A model generated the notes under the pieces. The model did not search any database, was not told the DNA's origin, and was given only the letters and a program-made list of their open reading frames with translations. Positions 6,694-10,454 of a stretch of 10,454 nucleotides of DNA are shown piece after piece. Source of the stretch: Oscillospiraceae bacterium (GTDB lineage Bacteria > Bacillota > Clostridia > Oscillospirales > Oscillospiraceae); assembly GCA_902802215.1 (NCBI GenBank), contig CADCLH010000057.1, positions 1 through 10,454 on the forward strand. Reading direction: 5' to 3'. The stretch's first letter is position 1. Each line of letters starts with the position of its first letter. Both the position numbers and the translations under genes were made by a program.

Positions 6694-7071
6694 ATGGAAC
6701 TGACCAAGAGCGAACTGGAGATCATGAACGTCCTGTGGGACGCCGGGCGGCCGCTGACGCGGGGCGAGATCCTCGAGCTGTCGGTGGACAAGAAGTGGAA
6801 GGACAACTCCATCCACATCCTGCTCAACCGTCTGCTGGCCAAGGGCGCGATCGCCGAGGGGGGCTTCACCCGCAGCGGGAAGTCCTACGGGCGGCTGTAC
6901 GAGCCGCAGATCTCCGGAGAGGAGTACTACGCGGGGAGCGTTTTCGCGGTCTCGCGCGAGCGGCTGGGCATGCTGTTTGACGCGCTGCTGAAAAGCAGGA
7001 GCGTCGATGCGGGCCTGCTGGACGACTTCTCCGGCAGACTCCGGGAGAAGCAGCGCGCGCTGGGGGAATGA
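6694..7071 (+). CDS. BlaI/MecI/CopY family transcriptional repressor
   Basis: The 125-residue product has a winged-helix DNA-binding domain of BlaI/MecI type. LTKSELEIMNVLWDAGRPLTRGEILEL gives the first helices, WKDNSIHILLNRLLAKGAI the recognition helix, and GKSYGRLYEPQISGEEYYAGSV the wing and start of the C-terminal dimerisation helices. The ATG at 6694 is chosen over an in-frame TTG at 6649 because GGGAGG (6681-6686) precedes it and the family normally begins with this ELTKSE-like segment. Members repress beta-lactamase, copper or antibiotic-resistance genes and are usually released when a BlaR1/MecR1 metalloprotease cleaves them. No such partner is encoded here, so the regulator is an orphan in this window. 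It may control itself or the adjacent MATE gene, which is inference. It ends at its own strong terminator. Confidence 0.9.
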   Translation: MELTKSELEIMNVLWDAGRPLTRGEILELSVDKKWKDNSIHILLNRLLAKGAIAEGGFTRSGKSYGRLYEPQISGEEYYAGSVFAVSRERLGMLFDALLKSRSVDAGLLDDFSGRLREKQRALGE

Positions 7072-7093
7072 GCCCGACAGGCGGATCATGTTA

Positions 7094-7119
7094 AAAAAGC
7101 AGCCGTTCGGCTGCTTTTT
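7094..7119 (+). terminator. Rho-independent terminator after the BlaI-type gene
   Basis: AAAAAGCAGCC (7094-7104) pairs perfectly with GGCTGCTTTTT (7109-7119) around a four-base GTTC loop, giving an 11-bp stem ending in a T tract, with another T run shortly after (7122-7127). This separates the regulator transcript from the MATE gene. Confidence 0.9.
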
Positions 7120-7131
7120 CATTTTTTCAGC

Positions 7132-7160
7132 TTGCGTTTATCGGCGCTCCGGGTTATACT
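7132..7160 (+). promoter_or_regulatory. Promoter of the MATE efflux gene
   Basis: TTGCGT (7132-7137) and TATACT (7155-7160) are 17 bases apart. The -10 matches five of six consensus bases; the -35 has the conserved TTG. It lies just after the preceding terminator and about 35 bases ahead of the MATE start, so this gene is probably transcribed alone. Confidence 0.7.
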
Positions 7161-7194
7161 CTCTCTCACTGACAACGCGGAGAGGAGGGGAAAG

Positions 7195-8583
7195 ATGCAA
7201 AAGTATATCGGAGACAGGGCCTTTTACAGACGGCTCTTTTCGGTCATGCTGCCGATTTTGATCCAGAGCGTCATCACCAATTTCGTCAACCTCCTCGACA
7301 ACGTCATGGTCGGGCAGGTGGGCACCGAGCCCATGAGCGGCGTGGCTATCGTCAACCAGCTCCTGTTCGTGTTCAACCTCTGCATCTTCGGCGGGCTCGC
7401 CGGGGCGGGGATCTTCACCGCCCAGTACTACGGCGCGGGCGACGACAAAGGCGTGGCCGACTCCTTCCGCGCCAAGCTCTACATCGCGTTCGGCGCGGTG
7501 CTGTGCTTCACGGCGATCTTCCTCACGGCCGGGGAGACGCTCATCGCCCAGTTCATCCACGAGGGAAACGAGGCCCTGGATCTCGCCGCCACCATGCGCC
7601 ACGCAAAAGACTATCTCGCGATCATGCTGGTGCAGCTGCCGCCCTTCGCGCTTCAGATGGCCTACTCCAGCACCCTGCGCGAGACCGGCGAGACCCTGCT
7701 GCCCATGAAGGCGGGCATCGCCGCGGTGCTGGTGAACCTCACGCTCAACTATATCCTGATCTTCGGCAAGCTCGGCGCGCCCGCCCTCGGGGTGGAGGGC
7801 GCCGCGATCGCCACGGTCATCGCCCGCTTTACCGAGTGCGGCATCATCGTGCTCTGGACGCACCGCCACCGTGAGCGCAACCGCTTCCTGGACACCGCCT
7901 TCAAAACCTGGCGCATCCCGGGCCGCCTGCTGCGCGCCGTCGCCGTGACGGGGCTGCCCCTGCTGGTCAACGAGCTGCTGTGGTCCAGCGGCATGACCTT
8001 CCTCAACCAGTGCTATTCCCTGCGCGGGCTGGAGGTGGTCTCGGCGGTGAACATCTCGTCCACCGTGGGCAATCTCTTCTTCACCAGCTTCATCGCCATG
8101 GGCAACGCGATCTCCATCCTCATCGGCCAGCTGCTCGGCGCGGGCGAGCTGGAGCGCGCCGTGGACGAGGACCGCAAGCTCATCGCCTTCGCCGTCGTGC
8201 TGTGCACGCTGGTCGGCGCGCTGATGGCGCTGGTCGCGCCGTTCGTGCCGCGCGTCTACAACACCACCGACGCGGTCCGCCGCCTGGCCGGACAGCTCCT
8301 GCTGCTGACGGCCGCGTGCATGCCCTTCCACGGCTTCGCCAACGCCTGCTACTTCACGCTGCGCGCCGGCGGCCGCGCCGCGATCACCTTCGTGTTCGAC
8401 AGCGGCTGGCAGTGGGGGATCGTGCTGCCGCTGGCCTTCGTGCTCTCGCGCTTTACCGCCGTGCCGATCGTGCCGATGGTCGCCGCCGTCCTGGCGGCGG
8501 AGAACGCCAAGTGCTTCCTCGGCTACGCCTTTGTCAGGCGCCGCGCCTGGGTGCGCGATCTGGTGAACGGAATAAAAAAGTGA
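7195..8583 (+). CDS. MATE family efflux transporter
   Basis: The 462-residue membrane protein has the duplicated MATE (MatE) architecture with about twelve hydrophobic helices. The first half begins with LPILIQSVITNFVNLLDNVMVG. It contains the family-typical RETGETLLPMKAGI stretch, followed by LNYILIFGKLGAPALGVEGAA. The second half restarts at TGLPLLVNELLWSSGMTFLN and ends with FTLRAGGRAAITFVFDSGWQW. Such transporters use sodium or proton gradients to expel drugs or metabolites across the cytoplasmic membrane. The ATG at 7195 is preferred to an upstream in-frame TTG at 7132 because AGGAGG (7183-7188) precedes it and the promoter overlaps the longer version. The stop codon lies within the terminator stem. 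The substrate cannot be predicted; the neighbouring BlaI-type repressor hints at inducible control. Confidence 0.94.
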   Translation: MQKYIGDRAFYRRLFSVMLPILIQSVITNFVNLLDNVMVGQVGTEPMSGVAIVNQLLFVFNLCIFGGLAGAGIFTAQYYGAGDDKGVADSFRAKLYIAFGAVLCFTAIFLTAGETLIAQFIHEGNEALDLAATMRHAKDYLAIMLVQLPPFALQMAYSSTLRETGETLLPMKAGIAAVLVNLTLNYILIFGKLGAPALGVEGAAIATVIARFTECGIIVLWTHRHRERNRFLDTAFKTWRIPGRLLRAVAVTGLPLLVNELLWSSGMTFLNQCYSLRGLEVVSAVNISSTVGNLFFTSFIAMGNAISILIGQLLGAGELERAVDEDRKLIAFAVVLCTLVGALMALVAPFVPRVYNTTDAVRRLAGQLLLLTAACMPFHGFANACYFTLRAGGRAAITFVFDSGWQWGIVLPLAFVLSRFTAVPIVPMVAAVLAAENAKCFLGYAFVRRRAWVRDLVNGIKK

Positions 8584-8614
8584 GACGAAACCCGTGATTT
8601 CGTCTCACTTTTTT
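8574..8614. terminator. Bidirectional terminator between convergent MATE and carboxypeptidase genes
   Basis: A perfect 17-bp inverted repeat (8574-8590 with 8598-8614) encloses a seven-base loop, CCCGTGA. The stem has six A at one end and six T at the other, so it works as a terminator on both strands. It includes the MATE stop codon (8581-8583) and ends three bases before the convergent gene's stop at 8618-8620. Confidence 0.95.
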
Positions 8615-8617
8615 GTT

Positions 8618-9757
8618 CTACAGCCCCACGAGGCTCCCGGCCAGGCGCAGGGCCAGACCGCCGAAGCCGATACGCCGGACCGCCTCCGCCGCGCAGACCG
8701 GGACCTCCGCGAGCGTCTCGCCGCCGAGCGAGACGCGCAGCGTGCCGACGCGCGCGCCCTCCTCGACCGGCGCGGGGACAGAGGCGGGCAGGGTGAGCGC
8801 ATACGAGGGCTCGCCGCCCTTCGGGGCGAGCAGGCTTTCGGGCCCGTCATACCGGAGCGGGACCGTGTCCTGCCGCCCGAGGGCGACCGGCAGGGCGGGC
8901 AGCGCCTTCTCCGCGCGCAGCGGGATCAGGCGGAAGGAGGCGAAGGCGTAGTTGAGCAGGGTCTCGGCGTCCCGGTTGCGCTTCTCGGCCGTGTCGCAGT
9001 GCATGACCACGGCGATGTACTCCACGCCCGCCCGCTCGGCCGAGGCCGAGAGACAGTAGCGCGCCGTCGAGGTGTAGCCGGTCTTGAGCCCGGTGCAGCC
9101 GGGATAGCGGCTGACGAGCTTGTTGGTGTTGACCAGCTCGAACTCCCCGCCGCGGATGGAGTCCATCCAGATCGTGGTGTAGGCCTTGATGCTCTCGTGG
9201 CGCAGCAGCTCGCGCGACATCAGCGCCACATCGAGCGCGCAGGTGAAGTGCTCTCCGTCGTCGAACAGCCCCGTGCAGTTGGAAAAGTGCGTGTGCTCGA
9301 GACCGAGCTCCTTCGCCCGCTCGTTCATGCGGCGCACGAAGACCTCCTCGCTGCCGCACAGGTGCTCCGCCATGGCCACGGCGCAGTCGTTGGCCGAGAC
9401 AACGGCGATGCATTTGAGCATCTCATGCACGCTCATCTGCTCTCCGGCCTCCAGATAGACGCAGCTGCCGCCGAAGGAGGCCGCGCGCTCGCTGGCGGTC
9501 ACGACGTCGTCGGGGGAGACGGCGCCGCTCTCGATGGCCTCGACGATCAGCAGCATGGTCATGATCTTGGTCACGCTGGCGGGAAAGCCGGTGTCGCGGG
9601 CGTTCTTCTCAAAGAGGACCGTGCCGGTCTCCTTCTCCATCAGCACGGCGGACGGCGCGGACACCGTCAGACCTCCGCCCGCGCCGGGAACGGGGGAGGC
9701 GGCGGGCAGAGCCGGGAGCAAAAGCAGCAGCAGAACAATACTCACAACACGTTTCAT
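8618..9757 (-). CDS. Serine-type D-Ala-D-Ala carboxypeptidase (PBP5/DacF-like, peptidase S11)
   Basis: The 379-residue protein starts with a clear signal peptide (MKRVVSIVLLLLLLPALPAA), so it is exported. The penicillin-binding active-site motifs are complete: SxxK as S61-V-T-K64, SxN as SAN at 121-123, and KTG at 225-227. The S11 domain is followed by a smaller beta-rich domain (about 278-355) and a C-terminal amphipathic stretch (about 356-379) suited to membrane attachment. The enzyme removes the terminal D-alanine from peptidoglycan pentapeptides outside the membrane, limiting cross-linking. An AAAGGAG ribosome binding site lies at 9767-9773 on this strand. It faces the MATE gene convergently. 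Family names DacF, DacB and DacA cannot be separated from sequence alone. No convincing promoter is seen close upstream. Confidence 0.95.
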   Translation of the reverse strand: MKRVVSIVLLLLLLPALPAASPVPGAGGGLTVSAPSAVLMEKETGTVLFEKNARDTGFPASVTKIMTMLLIVEAIESGAVSPDDVVTASERAASFGGSCVYLEAGEQMSVHEMLKCIAVVSANDCAVAMAEHLCGSEEVFVRRMNERAKELGLEHTHFSNCTGLFDDGEHFTCALDVALMSRELLRHESIKAYTTIWMDSIRGGEFELVNTNKLVSRYPGCTGLKTGYTSTARYCLSASAERAGVEYIAVVMHCDTAEKRNRDAETLLNYAFASFRLIPLRAEKALPALPVALGRQDTVPLRYDGPESLLAPKGGEPSYALTLPASVPAPVEEGARVGTLRVSLGGETLAEVPVCAAEAVRRIGFGGLALRLAGSLVGL

Positions 9758-9851
9758 GACGGACAGCTCCTTTGCGCATGATCTGCTGCAAGGCTATGTA
9801 TGACAAAAGAGTGATATGCATCGGTTTACAGGATTATGTATATATCGACTT

Positions 9852-9863
9852 TTTTCGCGAAAA
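9852..9863. promoter_or_regulatory. 12-bp perfect palindrome TTTTCGCGAAAA
   Basis: TTTTCGCGAAAA reads the same on both strands and sits about 95 bases upstream of the carboxypeptidase start, in the only A/T-rich part of the gap. Its symmetry and position suggest a binding site for a dimeric regulator. I do not recognise the regulator. Confidence 0.35.
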
Positions 9864-9884
9864 TATTTGCCGGCCTCCGGACAC

Positions 9885-9939
9885 GGTTTTCGGAGGAACA
9901 GCCCGGTTTTCAACACTTCCAACAGGGTTTTCAACACTT
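9885..9939. repeat. Phased direct repeats GGTTTTC(AACACTT)
   Basis: The 14-mer GGTTTTCAACACTT occurs perfectly at 9905-9918 and 9926-9939, a 21-base period. Its first seven bases also occur at 9885-9891, 20 bases earlier. The 20-21 base spacing is about two helical turns, so all three copies would face the same side of the DNA. Confidence 0.7.
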
Positions 9940-10064
9940 TGTACAAGAGGGCTGCGGCGCGAATAACCAGAATCGGTTTCCATAACAACATTACAGAAGA
10001 GAAACAGAGAGGCGGCGAAGGCGCCGACAGCAGCGGACAGGGGACGGAGCGCGGCGGAGAAAAT

Positions 10065-10077
10065 TCACATCCTGTGA
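10065..10077. promoter_or_regulatory. Inverted repeat TCACA-N3-TGTGA next to the permease promoter
   Basis: TCACA (10065-10069) and TGTGA (10073-10077) form a perfect 5-bp dyad with a three-base centre, ending one base before the -35 hexamer. The position fits an operator or activator site, but a dyad this short could arise by chance. Confidence 0.3.
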
Positions 10078-10078
10078 C

Positions 10079-10107
10079 TTGACGGGGGAAGAGCCAGGGG
10101 CTAGAAT
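10079..10107 (+). promoter_or_regulatory. Sigma-A-type promoter of the AI-2E family gene
   Basis: TTGACG (10079-10084) and TAGAAT (10102-10107) are separated by exactly 17 bases; each matches five of six consensus bases. Transcription should begin near 10114, about 30 bases ahead of the start codon. This is among the best promoter matches in the window. Confidence 0.82.
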
Positions 10108-10143
10108 AAACAAAAGCCGCAGAGGATGCATGGAGGGCTTTGC

Positions 10144-10454
10144 ATGAGACGGTATTTCAAATGGGATAAAAAATATCTCTACTGGGGGGTCACGGCCTTC
10201 TGCGTGATCGCCAGCGCCATTTTGTTCTACATGGCGCTCAACTACATCGGCGTCGTCGGCAAAGGGCTGAACTCGCTGGTCCGCATCCTCAGCCCCTTCA
10301 TCTGGGGCCTGGTGCTGACCTATCTGCTGCATCCGCTGGTGCGGACGCTGGAAAACAACATTTTCCGCCCGCTGCTCGCGCGCTTGTTCGCCAAGAGCAA
10401 ACGCCACACCGGCAGACGCATTGCCCGCGCCGTCTCGGTGCTGCTCTCCGAGCT
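10144..10454 (+). CDS. AI-2E family transporter (PerM/YdbI-like permease), N-terminal part
   Basis: The frame runs off the right edge after 103 complete codons. It starts with a basic tail (MRRYFKWDKKYLYWG), then a first hydrophobic helix (about 14-38). The family-typical block LVRILSPFIWGLVLTYLLHPLVRTLE follows at about 45-70, and then a basic cytoplasmic stretch (FAKSKRHTGRRIAR) that leads into the next helix. This matches the beginning of AI-2E/PF01594 permeases, proteins of about eight helices first linked to autoinducer-2 export; other members transport sodium or unknown substrates, so the name does not show a quorum-sensing role. GGAGGG at 10132-10137 supports the start, and a strong promoter lies just upstream. 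Only about a quarter to a third of the protein is visible. Confidence 0.88.
   Translation, partial: MRRYFKWDKKYLYWGVTAFCVIASAILFYMALNYIGVVGKGLNSLVRILSPFIWGLVLTYLLHPLVRTLENNIFRPLLARLFAKSKRHTGRRIARAVSVLLSE

Larger units (their letters stand above)
9758..10143. other. Divergent intergenic region between the carboxypeptidase and AI-2E family genes
   Basis: These 386 bases contain no supportable gene. From left to right they hold the carboxypeptidase ribosome binding site, an A/T-rich stretch, a 12-bp palindrome (9852-9863), a hairpin-forming CCTCCG/CGGAGG pair (9874-9879 and 9891-9896), phased GGTTTTC repeats (9885-9939), the 8-bp palindrome TTGTACAA (9939-9946), a purine-rich stretch, the inverted pair TCACA/TGTGA (10065-10077), and the promoter and ribosome binding site of the permease gene. 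Short open frames on both strands lack ribosome binding sites. Confidence 0.7.

Noticed and set aside
7138..8331. 397-codon minus-strand open frame opposite the MATE gene
   Set aside because: His/Asp/Glu-rich shadow of the transporter gene, with no domain and no supporting start signal.
8594..9781. 395-codon plus-strand open frame opposite the carboxypeptidase
   Set aside because: Low-complexity composition and no known motif; the minus strand encodes a complete penicillin-binding-type enzyme with signal peptide and all catalytic motifs.
9778..9806. Possible minus-strand promoter for the carboxypeptidase (TTGTCA, 17 bases, GATCAT)
   Set aside because: Transcription would start inside the ribosome binding site at 9767-9773, so it would not give a usable mRNA.
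9772..9966. 64-codon plus-strand open frame in the same intergenic region
   Set aside because: No ribosome binding site, odd composition, and it runs through palindrome and repeat sequence.
9794..9991. 65-codon minus-strand open frame in the intergenic region, with repeated KVLKTLLEVLKTG
   Set aside because: The protein repeat only reflects the DNA direct repeats, and no ribosome binding site precedes the start.

Overview
The window looks like ordinary chromosomal DNA from a G+C-rich Clostridia lineage, probably of the Oscillospiraceae/Ruminococcaceae type. This is inferred from the combination of an ECF transporter module next to truA, a zinc-finger ClpE-type unfoldase, strong GGAGG-type ribosome binding sites, sigma-A-like promoters, and a heavy G/C bias at third codon positions. 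No tRNA, rRNA, CRISPR array, insertion sequence or phage gene was seen. Taxonomy was not tested by any search.

Layout: (1) 2-1787, plus strand: the 3' end of an ECF-transporter ATPase gene, then ecfT and truA, linked by short start/stop overlaps. (2) 1788-4984: an extended -10 promoter, a CvpA-family membrane protein gene, a ClpE-like double-AAA+ unfoldase gene, and a weak terminator-like hairpin. (3) 4999-6516: a tightly packed macro-domain / rhomboid protease / DUF523 (TudS-type) operon. (4) 6517-7119: a clear promoter, a folded leader and a single BlaI/MecI-type repressor gene ending at a strong terminator. (5) 7132-8614: a MATE-family efflux gene with its own promoter, ending at a perfect 17-bp bidirectional terminator. 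(6) 8618-9757, minus strand: a secreted penicillin-binding-protein-type D-Ala-D-Ala carboxypeptidase. (7) 9758-10143: a divergent intergenic region with a palindrome, helically phased direct repeats and a good plus-strand promoter. (8) 10144 to the end: the start of an AI-2E/PerM-family permease.

The genes are mostly housekeeping: vitamin/metal uptake energisation, tRNA pseudouridylation, protein quality control, cell-wall trimming and drug efflux. I see no strong case for a wholly new system. The best leads are the macro-rhomboid-DUF523 operon, the orphan BlaI-type regulator with a structured leader and nearby 13-bp direct repeats, and the phased GGTTTTC repeats between the carboxypeptidase and the permease.
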